A program made the position numbers and the translations under genes. The notes beneath the pieces were generated by a model. The model was given only the letters and a program-made list of their open reading frames with translations. It was not told where the DNA came from and did no database searches. Below are positions 1-8,971 of a DNA stretch of 64,000 bases, piece by piece; the first letter of the stretch is position 1, and the number at the start of each line of letters is the position of its first letter. Origin of the DNA: Sceloporus undulatus (Eukaryota > Chordata > Lepidosauria > Squamata > Phrynosomatidae); assembly GCF_019175285.1 (NCBI RefSeq), contig NC_056527.1, positions 111,300,389 through 111,364,388 on the forward strand. Direction: 5' to 3'.

Positions 1-158
1 GTAGCAAGGGGTGGGTCGTGGGCAGAAATATCAGTGTGGTTGGGAAGGGCTTTTAATGACTGGCCTGCATAGCCATTGTCTTCCAATGGAAACAGACAGC
101 AGATAAGGCAATGTTCCTGTTGATGGTATGTGATAGTGATGAGAACTTACTATTTCAG

Positions 159-1118
159 ATGGAAAATAGTACTGGGACCACCCTTCAAGAATTTGTTTTG
201 CTTGGATTTCAATTTGATCCCCAGAAGCAGTTCATATTCCTCATCTTTTTTGCCATTCTCTATGTGCTCACTTTGGTGGAAAACATCGCCATTATCATAC
301 TGGTACTGATAGATGCTCACTTGTCCCAGCTTCCCATGTACATCCTGCTGAGCAACTTCTCCTGGGTGGAGATGTGCTATGTGACAGCAACTGTGCCCCG
401 GATGCTCTATGACTTGGCTTCTTCTTGTGGTGTCATCTCCTTCCAGGTCTGCTTATTCCAGTTCTATATCTTATTTTCTCTTGGCAGCACTGAATTCTTC
501 TTCCTTTCAGCCATGGCTTTGGATCGGTACCTGGCCATCTGCCACCCACTGCATTATTCCCAAATCATGTCTCCAAAGTCCTGCTATCTCCTGGTGGCAA
601 TTTGTTGGATCCTTGGCTTTCTGGGGTACATCGTTCCAGTGACTTTGATCTCCAAACTGAACTTCTGTGGACCCAACATCATTGACCATTTTTTGTGTGA
701 TCCTGGACCAATTCTGTCCTTGGCTTGTCCTCCTCTTGGAAATGTTCCTTTTATCTGCCAAATAGTAATGCATGCCATATTTTTCAGCAATGTCATATTT
801 GTTGTAGTTTCATATGGCATTGTAATTTTCACTCTGTTGAAATCTTCCAACCAGGGGAGCCTTAAAAAGGCCTTCTCCACCATATCTATGCACCTACTAG
901 TGGTGACACTTTTCTATGGCTCTGTCGGAGGGATGTACCTAATTCCTGGTGGAGAAAGCCAGGCAGAGCTCACTAAGGCAATAACAGTCTTCTACACAGC
1001 CATCACTCCCTTTGTCAACCCCTTGATCTACTCTCTGAGGAATGATCAGGTGAAAAAGGCATTGTGCAGGTTGTTGAGGAGAAATATGAGACTGATATTT
1101 ATGAGAGCCACAGTTTAA
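159..1118 (+). CDS. Olfactory receptor, class II, family 11-like (intact)
   Basis: Predicted seven-transmembrane odorant receptor of 319 codons, acting at the ciliary membrane of olfactory neurons through G-olf and adenylyl cyclase (family knowledge). I chose the ATG at 159 over the upstream in-frame ATG at 111. It directly follows a splice acceptor (TATTTCAG|ATG), and the same CAG|ATG junction is seen in the paralogues. Visible features are an N-glycosylation site NST at residues 3-5, the TM1 Asn in LVENI, PMYILLSNFSW after TM1, the disulfide Cys of TM3, MALDRYLAIC at about 119-128 (a variant of MAYDRYVAIC), KAFSTISMH at TM6, and PFVNPLIY in TM7. The motifs LQFYILFSLGSTE and IIDHFLCDPGP point to OR11G/H. 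It is the parent or sister of the copy at 5445, with about 20 residue differences, many of them clustered in TM5. No inactivating change is seen. Confidence 0.95.
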   Translation: MENSTGTTLQEFVLLGFQFDPQKQFIFLIFFAILYVLTLVENIAIIILVLIDAHLSQLPMYILLSNFSWVEMCYVTATVPRMLYDLASSCGVISFQVCLFQFYILFSLGSTEFFFLSAMALDRYLAICHPLHYSQIMSPKSCYLLVAICWILGFLGYIVPVTLISKLNFCGPNIIDHFLCDPGPILSLACPPLGNVPFICQIVMHAIFFSNVIFVVVSYGIVIFTLLKSSNQGSLKKAFSTISMHLLVVTLFYGSVGGMYLIPGGESQAELTKAITVFYTAITPFVNPLIYSLRNDQVKKALCRLLRRNMRLIFMRATV

Positions 1119-1132
1119 AAAGGTACAAGGTA

Positions 1133-1339
1133 CAGTTGGCCTGCCCTATAGGCAGGCTTGCCTTCCGCAGCTTTGAGCTTGTGTGGAGAGCAAGCCCTGG
1201 CAGGAGTCATGGGGCGTGCATGTGCACCATGAGCATGCACTCCATTATTTTCAATGGGGCTTGAGCATATGCTTTCCCCCCCCATACATGGGGGAAGGGA
1301 GTCCGGAACGGATCCCCCATGTATGGGGAGGGTGGACTG
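1133..1339. mobile_element. Short Tc1/mariner (Tigger-like) non-autonomous element
   Basis: The 207-bp insertion begins CAGTTGGCC, ends GGTGGACTG and is flanked by TA on both sides. The duplicate at 6405-6440 shows the empty site (CAGAGTAGTGAA). The interior has a partly palindromic C-run/G-run stretch around CCATACATGGGGG. Class is inferred from the TA target and the CAGT ends. Confidence 0.65.
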
Positions 1340-1415
1340 TAATGTGCAAGAATTTGTAAAACAAATCAGAGCACTTAGTTTGATGAAATTTATTTATTTG
1401 GTCTTTGCTTAGTAT

Positions 1416-2126
1416 ATCTAAACATGGCTATGGTGACACATGCCTTGATTACATTCTGTTTGGACTACTGTAATCCACTCTACATGGGGCTGCCTTTGGA
1501 AACTTTAGCGGTCCAGAATGCTGCAGCCAGAATGCTAACCAGAATCAGTTATACGGAGCATATAACTCCCTTGTTGGAATAGCTTCACTGGCTACCTATT
1601 CATTTCTGGGCACAATTCAAAATGCTGGTCATGATCTATAAAGCCCTACCTACATGGCTTAGGTCCAGATTATTTGAAGAACTATATCTCCCTGTATGAA
1701 GCTGCTAGAACACTGAGATTGTTGGGGGAAGGCTTTCTCTTGGTCCCACCAGCATCCCAGGTTCGCTTGGTCAGGACACGAGAGAAAGCCTTCTTGGTAT
1801 CTGCTCCCATCCTCTGGAACTCCCTTCCGCAGGATGCTAGACTGGCTCCCTCCCTGCCTGCCTTTCGACAGCAGGCTAAGTCATTTTTATTTAAGCAAGC
1901 ATTTAAAACATATGTGTGCCACGGTGGTTTTTATATTGAGCATGTGTATTTGTCATGCCTTTTAACTTCTGAATATTTTAAATGTAATTTTATATTGTTT
2001 TTAGATGATTTTAACTGTTTTAAATTTTATTGTAATGTTTAAAAAAATCTGTAAGTCACCTTGGGTCTCTCCAGGGAAAAAGGCAGCATATAATTGAAAT
2101 ACATACATAAATAAATAAATAAAATA
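1416..2126 (+). mobile_element. L2 LINE, 3' end (5'-truncated)
   Basis: Translation gives typical L2 reverse-transcriptase C-terminal motifs: a DYCNxLYxGLP-like segment, then VQNAAARMLTR, and WNSLPQDARLAPSLPAF at 1817-1868. It ends in an AT-rich 3' UTR and a short tandem tail of AAAT/ACAT units, as L2 copies do. It is absent from the duplicated block at 6490, so the insertion is younger than the duplication or was lost from copy 2. Confidence 0.85.
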
Positions 2127-2764
2127 CATATGTTCTATGAGACAGTCAAGTTGGATTACAATTTGAGCTGAGGAATGGATCCGGAAAAAGTGTCATGGCT
2201 AACCCCCCCCCCCATTAAATATAGTAAATATAAGCCACACATTGCTAAAACATTATTTGGTAGATTTGGGCCTCAGTTAAATAGGTCCTTGGTGTACTGC
2301 AAAGAAACACATGCGGACAGATGCCATTACAGCATGATACACACCTCATGCAGAAAGGCAACATAGGGAAACATAGGTGGACTATAGCTAAAGTTGCACA
2401 ATGACCAAAGCGCTATGCACAATGTGCAAGGGCTACTGAAGAAAAGGGGCTGTGGCAAAAGACAGGAGAAAAAGCTATGGTAATTGTGGGTGTACAGCAA
2501 CACTTCTGCCAGTGTATCATGAATGTGCTAATTGCACAATGTCATGCTCCATGCTTTTTTGCTTCCACTTTTGCTTGTTGAATTTACCCATTGCACAGTA
2601 TCAGGTTTTTTGCACTGTGTGCACAGCATGTATTCTGCATGTGTATGTTATTTCTCAAATTCAGGCCTGAGTGTGATTAGACAATTGTTGGCATTCAGTA
2701 TTGCAGTTGCAAATTCATAACCTAGAGTTTCACATTGGTAACTGCTCCATATTCGCAAACACTA

Positions 2765-2890
2765 GAAATCATGCCCTATGAGGAATGGCTTAGGGAGCTG
2801 GGAGATGTTTAGCCTGGAGAAGAAAAGGTTAAGAGGTGACATGGTAGCCACATGTTTAAATATTTGAACAATGTTAGGAGGTGCATATGC
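2765..2890 (+). mobile_element. CR1 LINE 3' fragment
   Basis: Matches the better CR1 copy at 41860-41960: ATGCCCTATGAGGAATGGCT, GGGAGCTGGGAGATGTTTAG, CCTGGAGAAGAAAAGGTTAA. The encoded motif is SLEKKRLRGDM, from the end of CR1 ORF2. It is a short degenerate scrap. Confidence 0.7.
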
Positions 2891-2989
2891 ATTTTGCCTG
2901 CCATGGGTTTAAGTGCTAATACAGTAATATCAGATGTGGCTGAGGATAATGTGTGATGGCATACTGAAGAAATGTGATGGGACATGCAA

Positions 2990-3327
2990 TGGGATGCTTA
3001 CTGTGAGGGATTATCACATTCCTTTGTGCTGAAAAAATAGAGAAAGGAGTTACGCCTGGCTGGAAACTACTCAAGATCAATTCCCAGGGAATGGAGACAG
3101 AAGAAATAAGGAGAGGGGAGAGGTATTGATTTGCTTGATTTGTAATGAATGAGAAAGTAACCTGCCAATGATTTGAAACTGTGTGTAGTTTAATAAGGCT
3201 TTGCTAATGCTGGCTGTTTAGTTCTGACAACAAAGTCTCTGGTATGGATCTTTGTTACTAAATAAAGATATTCTGAGTTTTACTACTGAAGCCTGGATTT
3301 CTGAACTAGGGTGTCCCTGGACTTGAC
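2990..3327 (+). repeat. Dispersed repeat with polyadenylation signal, possible solo LTR (fossil)
   Basis: The stretch TTTGAAACTGTGTGTAGTTT ... AATAAAGATATTCTGAGTTT ... GAAGCCTGGATTTCTGAACT recurs at about 6838-7172 (in the duplicate) and, alone, at about 12480-12665. The AATAAA followed by a U5-like tail resembles an old LTR, but no internal retroviral genes are seen nearby. Class uncertain; degraded. Confidence 0.35.
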
Positions 3328-3421
3328 AATCTCCTAGGTGCCCAAAACATTTCTGGCTGCATTTCAGTCTCCCTAATAATCGGTAATCCCTACTGATAGT
3401 GACTGGACCTTTTGATTCCAG

Positions 3422-3489
3422 ATGGAGATGGATAATAGGGGCACCACTGAGGTGTTTGTTTTGCTGGGATTTGGAGTCAAACCAGAGAT
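3422..3489 (+). pseudogene. Orphan N-terminal fragment of a family 11-like olfactory receptor
   Basis: GATTCCAG|ATG is followed by an open stretch encoding MEMDNRGTTEVFVLLGFGVK, which aligns with the N-termini of the intact genes (compare ESANGTAVKEFILLGFGVE at 27587). It keeps the acceptor abutting the ATG. OR homology stops after about 23 codons, before TM1, so it is a truncated remnant. The sequence after it leads into the upstream module of the next gene (3560-3896). Confidence 0.8.
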
Positions 3490-3559
3490 GCTTGAAAGAG
3501 GCAACTCTATAACACTTGAAAGAGACAATACTTTGGGAAACTAGATATGCACTGCAGCT

Positions 3560-3650
3560 GAGGCAGGAAAGCATAACAGCTGAATCCAGACTCTTAAGGG
3601 ATACTGCTTCAGAACAAAATAGCATTATTCCAATGAGACATATTCCCAAG
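3560..3650 (+). promoter_or_regulatory. Candidate OR promoter / first 5' exon block for the gene at 5445
   Basis: Conserved with blocks upstream of the genes at 15475, 21401, 27587 and 34083-35030. It contains an Olf-1/EBF-like site CTCTTAAGGGA at 3591-3601 (8 of 11 against YTCCCYRGRGR). This is followed by GCATTATTCCAATGAGACAT and ends CCCAAG|GTCAAT, a good splice donor at 3651. The position, orientation and donor suggest a short non-coding first exon. The assignment is inference. Confidence 0.5.
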
Positions 3651-3787
3651 GTCAATTTCCACCATGCATGTAAAACTCCAGTCAGAGGTGTGCACTGAGC
3701 TGCTGTCTGCAGATCTGTATTGTGACTCTTGCCTTCTGCAAGATCACAATATGGTACCCTATGTCCTTTGCTCCATCAGTCCTGCAA

Positions 3788-3896
3788 ATGAGTGCCAATA
3801 CAATGTGCAGAGAGTGGCACACTTCTCTCCAAATTCTGTCACAGCCCTTTTGGTGAACCTTCTGTTGGATGGAACAATGTCTTGAGTCCTGCTAAG
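3788..3896 (+). other. Candidate 5' untranslated exon 2 of the OR at 5445
   Basis: A 109-nt block conserved upstream of five family-11-like genes, preceded by TTTGCTCCATCAGTCCTGCA. Here the acceptor reads CCTGCAA instead of CCTGCAG. The conserved inner segment is CCAATACAATGTKCAGAGA, then AACCTTCTGYTGGATGGA. It ends CTAAG|GTACAG, a good donor at 3897. The gene's acceptor lies about 1.55 kb downstream, immediately before the start codon. Confidence 0.55.
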
Positions 3897-4273
3897 GTAC
3901 AGAAATGAGAATTATTATCAAAACAACAGAAACTTGAATGTTGTGGTAGTGGGTGGTTTCTTTGACAGGTGGTGGATCTCTTCCAGTGTTTCCTCTAAGA
4001 AACAATGAGTTATCCAAGGTGTTGAGCTTGTTTGGCAGCTTGATTTAAACACCTTGGGTAGTTCCCTTAAAATTCACACTAAATCTGGAGCAAATTTACC
4101 ACCCAGATAATATCAAATACAAAGGGACGGGTGATTGTTAATTTCCAGGGGTGGGGGGGACACAGTTCTCCTCCAAGGAAAGCCTGCTAACCATAATAAA
4201 TTTTGGTGAAGGATCAGGGAAGAAAAGGTGAGGCTCTGGAGATGTTTCACAAACACTTTTGAAATGTTTCCAT

Positions 4274-4506
4274 GGCCTGTTACAGACTGCCAAAATAAAG
4301 CTGCGTCGGGTCTCTTTGGAGGTATGCTATTTAAATGATGCATACATCCTAAGAATCCAGAAGCTGCACCAAAGCTGCACTCCAGTGCTTAGGAATGGAG
4401 TGTGGCTTTGGCGCGACCTCCAGACTCTTAGGACCCATGCGTCATTTAAATAGCAAACCTCCAAAGAGACCCGAAGCAGCTTTATTTTGGCAGTCTGTAA
4501 CAGGCC
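4274..4506. mobile_element. Palindromic foldback MITE (copy 1)
   Basis: A 233-bp inverted-repeat element. It starts GGCCTGTTACAGACTGCC and ends with the reverse complement. Arms of roughly 70 bp include AAAATAAAGCTGC, GGGTCTCTTTGGAGGT and ATTTAAATGATGC. A second copy lies at 44828-45061. Flanking CAT trinucleotides could be a target duplication, but copy 2 does not support a clear rule. No coding capacity. Confidence 0.85.
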
Positions 4507-4599
4507 CATATTTCTCACCTATATTTCTGATTTCATCACAAACACAAATGCAATGTGTGTTTAATGGGCTTAAGTTAATGCTTTAGTTGGACTGATTGT

Positions 4600-4722
4600 T
4601 TAATGGTTTTTCAACTTTTGCACTGCATATCGCTTCAGCTGTTTTGTTTTAAACTTATATTGTAAACTGCTTTGGGGCTATCTTGGGTTAAAGAGGGAAG
4701 ATAAATCAAATACACACATATA
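4600..4722 (+). mobile_element. LINE 3'-UTR tail (L2-like)
   Basis: TTGTAAACTGCTTTGGGGCT ... AAAGAGGGAAGATAAATCAA resembles the GTAAGCCGCCTTGAG...GGCGGGATATAAATA tail of squamate L2 copies. No coding sequence remains. Confidence 0.5.
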
Positions 4723-4795
4723 TAGAAGGGTTGAAGGAGTTCTTTCTACCTTTCATATCCAATTAGCATCTTCTCTTCTGTAACCTCTATATTTG

Positions 4796-5025
4796 TTATT
4801 GTTATGTGTGTGCCTTCAAATCATTTCCGACTTATGAAGACTGTAAGGAGAACCTATCACAGGTTTCTTTAGGCAAGTTTCTTCAGAGTGGGTTTGCCAT
4901 TGCTATCTTCTGAGGCTAAGAGAATGTGACTTTCTCAAGGTCAGTCAGTGGGTTTCCATGGCTGAACCCCTGATTCAAACCATGGTCTCCAGAGTCCAGT
5001 GCTCAAACCATAACATTGCATTTAT
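4796..5025 (-). mobile_element. tRNA-derived SINE (Sauria type, Bov-B tail)
   Basis: On the minus strand it reads from a GTTTGAGCACTGGACTCTGG head through CTTGAGAAAGTCACATTCTC to AACCTGTGATAGGTTCTCC and a tail ending GAAGGCACACACATAAC. Same family as 17599, 20266, 20737, 22438 and 62815. Confidence 0.75.
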
Positions 5026-5139
5026 GCCCAAGATGACTGCAGAATGTCATGAATTATATTTATGACGTGAGATAAATTCTTAATTACATAATAAGAACAA
5101 ATGTGCAGAGGTTACAAGTAGCTTTAGTAATAGTATTAG

Positions 5140-5262
5140 TAGTGATAACAACAACAATAGTGTTATCCTGCCTTTCCCTCCACTTGGGTCTCAAAGCAGC
5201 TTACAACAGTTAAAACAACACAATTAAAAATTCACAAGATACAAATATTAAAAAGCAATTAA
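5140..5262 (-). mobile_element. LINE/SINE 3'-tail remnant, antisense
   Basis: AACAACAACAATAGTGTTAT then CCTGCCTTTCCCTCCACTTG, GGTCTCAAAGCAGCTTACAA: the reverse of the common squamate tail (TTGTAAGCTGCTTTGAG). Related stretches lie at 55803-55890, 57060-57175, 57300-57370 and 58540-58595. Confidence 0.5.
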
Positions 5263-5444
5263 ACTATTAATGGGTGACAATCAATGGTAGCAATGGGTGG
5301 GTAGTGGGCAGAAATATCAGTGTGGTTGGGAAGGGCTTTTAATGACTAGCCTGCATAGCCATTATCTTCCAATGGAAACAGACAGCAGATAAGGCAATGT
5401 TCCTTTTGATGGTATGTGATAGTGATGAGAACTTACTATTTCAG

Positions 5445-6404
5445 ATGGAGAATAGTACTGGGACCACCCTTCAAGAATTTGTTTTGCTTGGATTTCAATT
5501 TGATCCCCAGAAGCAGTTCATATTCCTCATCTTTTTTGCCATTCTCTATGTGCTCACTTTGGTGGAAAACATCACCATTATCATACTGGTACTGATAGAT
5601 GCTCACTTGTCCCAGCTTCCCATGTACATTCTGCTGAGCAACTTCTCCTAGATGGAGATGTGCTATGTGACAGCAACTGTGCCCCGGATGCTCTATGACT
5701 TGGCTTCTTCTTGTGGCATCATCTCCTTCCAGGCCTGCTTATTCCAGTTCTATATCTTATTTTCTCTTGGCAGCACTGAATTCTTCTTCCTTTCAGCCAT
5801 GGCTTTGGATCGGTACTTGGCCATCTGCCACCCACTGCATTATTCCCAAATCATGTCCCCAAAGTCCTGCTATCTCCTGGTGGCAATTTGTTGGATCCTT
5901 GGTTTTTTGGGGTACATCGTTCCAGTGACTTTGATCTCCAAACTGAACTTCTGTGGACCCAACATCATTGACCATTTTTTGTGTGATCCTGGACCAATTC
6001 TGTCCTTGGCTTGTCCTCCTCTTGGAAATGTTCCCCTTCTCTGCCAAATAGTCATAAACACTCTGTTTTTAGCCAATGTCATATTTGTTGTAGTTTCATA
6101 TGGCATTGTAATTTTCACTCTGTTGAAATCATCCAACCAGGGGAGCCTTAAAAAGGCCTTCTCCACCATATCTATGCACCTATTGGTGGTCGCACTTTTC
6201 TATGGCTCTGTTGGAGGGATGTACTTAATTCCTGGTGGTAAAACTCAGGCAGAGGTCACTAAGGCAATAACGGTCTTCTACACAGCCATCACTCCCTTTG
6301 TCAACCCCTTGATCTACTGTCTGAGGAATGATCAAGTGAAAGAAGCACTGGGCAGGTTGTTGAGGAGAAATATAAGACTGATATTTATGAAAGCCACAGT
6401 TTAA
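5445..6404 (+). pseudogene. Olfactory receptor, family 11-like, one in-frame stop
   Basis: Duplicate of the gene at 159-1118, 319 codons, same CAG|ATG acceptor-start junction and same NST site. A single TAG at 5649-5651 replaces the TGG (Trp) found at 363-365, in the SNFSW motif after TM1. Everything after it is open and carries all OR landmarks (MALDRYLAICHPL, FCGPNIIDHFLCD, KAFSTISMH, PFVNPLIYCLRN). With no other defect, loss is recent. It could be a segregating allele, an assembly error or a read-through gene. TM5 differs sharply from copy 1. Upstream it keeps a promoter/5' exon module at 3560-3896. Confidence 0.9.
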
Positions 6405-6837
6405 AAAGGCACAGAGTAGTGAATTAGAACTAATAAAGCAAATCAAAGCACCTATTTGGATGGAATTTATTTATTTGGTCTTTTATTAGTATGCATGATG
6501 GGACCATCAAGTTTGACTATAATCTGAGCTGAGCACTGGATCAGGAAAAAAGCTTAATGGCTAAAGTTCATTTCCCCAATGAGACTCGAAATTCAGCCAC
6601 ATATTACTGAAACATTATTTGGCAGACTTGGCCTCAATTCAATAGGTCCTTGGTGTACGTTAAGAACCACATCTGAACATATAGCACTATGGAGCTCCCA
6701 TGCAGAATGGCAACATAGGGAAATAGAAGTGAACAACTGCAAGAGTTGTACAATGACTAAAGCGAAATGACTACAGAAGCAATGGGGCAGTTGCACAGAC
6801 AGAGACATACAGTGGGATGTTTACTGTGAGAGATTGT

Positions 6838-7172
6838 TGATCACACTACTTTGTGCTCAAAAAGTAGAGAGAAGGGAGTTGCTCTTGGCTGGAGATTACC
6901 CAAGGCCAATTGCCTGGGAATGGAGGCAGAAGAAATAATGGGAAGGCATATTATTTTGGTTTTGTAATTAATGAGAAAATAACCTGCCGATGGTTTGAAA
7001 CTGTATGTGGTTTAATGAGGCTTTGCTGACGCTGGGTGTTTAGTTCTGACAACAAACCTCTCTGCTGTAGATCTTTATTGAATAAACTTTTTAATTTTTT
7101 TTTTTACAAATGAAGCCTGGATTTCTCAATGAAGAGAGTTTCTGGATTTGACAAACCCTTAGGTGCCCCAAA
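6838..7172 (+). repeat. Dispersed repeat, possible solo LTR (duplicate copy, fossil)
   Basis: Counterpart of 2990-3327 inside the duplicated block: TTTGAAACTGTATGTGGTTT ... TTTATTGAATAAACTTTTTA ... GAAGCCTGGATTTCTCAATG. Degraded; class uncertain. Confidence 0.35.
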
Positions 7173-7199
7173 TTTCCTGGCTGCATATCAGCCTCCCTG

Positions 7200-7473
7200 G
7201 AATACAGGCTTGTTAGCAATTCCAGGTGAGCTGGTACCACACAAAATGACTGTTTATCTTCCTTCCTTGGCCATTCTTTGAACCATCTTCTAACTGCTTA
7301 GTCCCATAGGCCCCATTATAACGTTTAAGGAGGTCTCTTCAGTTGTCTTCTGGGATGCAAAGAGAATGATCTCTAAGCTGCATCCCAACTGGCAGCTGAA
7401 GAGTCTTCCTTTGCCCAATATGGCTGCTGTCTAGTAAAGTTAGTTTGGGGCTTCAGACCAGGAGATGTTACTT
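7200..7473. other. Intergenic, nothing recognised
   Basis: No coding potential or repeat family recognised between the end of the duplication and the element at 7474. Confidence 0.5.
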
Positions 7474-7746
7474 AGGGGCTTGACAGACGGGCAGCTCGTC
7501 TTTGCCCTGAGTTGGTGCTGCAGCAGCCACATGCTGCAGCACCGATGCGCTGCCAAAAGAAGCTACCTAGAGCAGTGTGGATGCTGCATGGCGCTTGCAT
7601 CATCATGGAGGCCCACGTATGGATTGGAGGCTGCCATGATGGCACCGCCGCCATGCGCTAGGGTTTGGGAGCATGCGGTTGCTGTGTGTTCCCTAACCCT
7701 AGTTTCAGCTCAGTTATGGCACTTCCCACCCATCTGTACTGGGCCT
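7474..7746. mobile_element. MITE with AGGGGC...CAGACGGGC ends
   Basis: Starts AGGGGCTTGACAGACGGGCA and ends CCCATCTGTACTGGGCCT, an imperfect terminal inverted repeat shared with 54195-54538 and, more loosely, 13530-13892. Internal short inverted repeats (GCAGCAGCCACATGCTGC). GC-rich and CpG-bearing compared with its surroundings. Open frames across it are incidental. Confidence 0.65.
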
Positions 7747-8007
7747 TAGTTACCCTTATGTAACTAAGTAGGCGATGTGGAATATGGGCCAATATGCCAT
7801 ACATTTTGTCAATTTTATTTGTTCAATGAAATTTTAAAAAATGAAATGTAATAAAAACAATTAGTTGCAAATTCTCAGGTGTTGTTTGGTTATTTATATG
7901 CAAAGGCAACTTATGTGCATGTGCATATTTAAGGATGGGCACTTAAGCACATATCAACTGAAACAGACATGTAGCCCCTTCAAAACAACATGAAGTTTAG
8001 TGCAATG

Positions 8008-8106
8008 CTATGGCAAACCCCCCTCTGAACAAATCTTGACAAGAAAACCCTGTGATAGGGTCACCAAAAGTTGGAAACATCTTGAAGGCACACAACAAAC
8101 ACGAGA
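8008..8106 (+). mobile_element. tRNA-derived SINE, 3' part
   Basis: GGCAAACCCCCCTCTGAACA, AATCTTGACAAGAAAACCCT, GTGATAGGGTCACCAAAAGT and GAAGGCACACAACAAACACG form the body and tail of the Sauria-type SINE. The tRNA head is missing. Confidence 0.75.
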
Positions 8107-8161
8107 AATACTTTCACCCTTCCAGTCCAAGAAAATCCACTTTAACATAAGACTAACCTTC

Positions 8162-8497
8162 AGAAGTTTATCGCACTGCGTTCCTTCCGTGCGTTCTGAG
8201 AATGGAACGGAAGGAGCAGGGCCGAGTGCGGAACGAGTGGGGGACGGATTTTACCGCACGCATCCGTCCCTCATTCGTTCCGTCCCCCCTCTCTTCCGTT
8301 CTTAATCTGTTCCAGAGGGGGAAATTTTTGAGAACTGTTCTGAACAGTTCTCAAAAAGCGTCCCCTCTGGAACGGAAAGGGCAGGGAAGAGAGGGGGAAC
8401 GGAACGAGTGAGAGACGGGTGTGTGCGGTAAAATCCGTCCCCCACTCGTTTCCGTTTCCTGTCGGGCCGGGCCGAGAACCCGGTGCGATAAACTTCT
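8162..8497. mobile_element. Palindromic MITE with AGAAGTTTATCGCAC ends
   Basis: A 336-bp element with near-complete internal palindromy. The left end AGAAGTTTATCGCAC and right end GTGCGATAAACTTCT are inverted. Inner arms repeat GGAACGAGTG and GACGGATTTTACCGCACRC. The centre is a perfect GAGAACTGTTC-T-GAACAGTTCTC. GC- and CpG-rich. No clear target duplication. Belongs to the GTTTATC-ended group (10112, 11963, 30351). Confidence 0.8.
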
Positions 8498-8971
8498 CTG
8501 TTTAGTGCATTAATTGTACTTAAAGGCTTTGTGATCTATCATCTCTAGCAGTTAATCTATTCATTTCACATTAAATGTGCCACCACCCTAAGGCAGAAAG
8601 AGTATTTGAAGACTTTGGGATGGGATGGGGAATGAAAAAAAACCCACCAGACTACCTGAGTAAAAAGCAACTTTGACAAAGAAAATCCCACACTGAAGCC
8701 CATTTCTTGTCTTTCCACTCCTGTAGAGCTCAGATACACATCAATCATATCTTCTCTCTGTAAGACCCTGCTCACCCATTTTCTCCCCTCTGATATGACC
8801 AGGTAGTGGATGATAGGAAAGCAAATGTAGGAGGGGGATTTCTAGTGGCTAGGTTTCAATAACCAGTAAAACAGATCATCCTCCTCCAAGATCTCCAGAG
8901 GTCCCCAGGAGCACCCAGAGGATGCTTGCACCATCCCACCTACACTAGCTATGGTGGCCGTTGATTGGTGA

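Larger units (their letters stand above)
1..3375 (+). repeat. Tandem segmental duplication, copy 1
   Basis: The block matches 5287-7200 base for base over long stretches: the 5' flank, the whole OR coding exon, and flanking DNA up to the shared CTGGCTGCAT...CAGYCTCCCT segment near 3345-3375. Its left edge lies outside the window. Copy 1 is longer because it carries extra insertions: a TA-flanked element at 1133-1339, an L2 3' end at about 1416-2126, and about 500 bp near 2465-2980 that includes a CR1 scrap. None of these is in copy 2, so they probably arrived after duplication, unless copy 2 lost them. Confidence 0.85.
5287..7200 (+). repeat. Tandem segmental duplication, copy 2
   Basis: Begins GTAGCAATGGGTGGGTAGTG, matching position 1 onward, and runs through the OR exon and 3' flank to about 7200. 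It preserves empty sites for insertions carried by copy 1, making it the cleaner representative of the ancestral unit. Confidence 0.85.

Noticed and set aside
111-158. Longer start for the first OR (and 5397 for its copy)
   Set aside because: The extra 16 codons lie before a strong splice acceptor that abuts the ATG at 159/5445. They are not OR-like; their conservation between copies reflects recent duplication.
7465-7749. 94-codon open frame
   Set aside because: Coincides with MITE boundaries; no protein family features.
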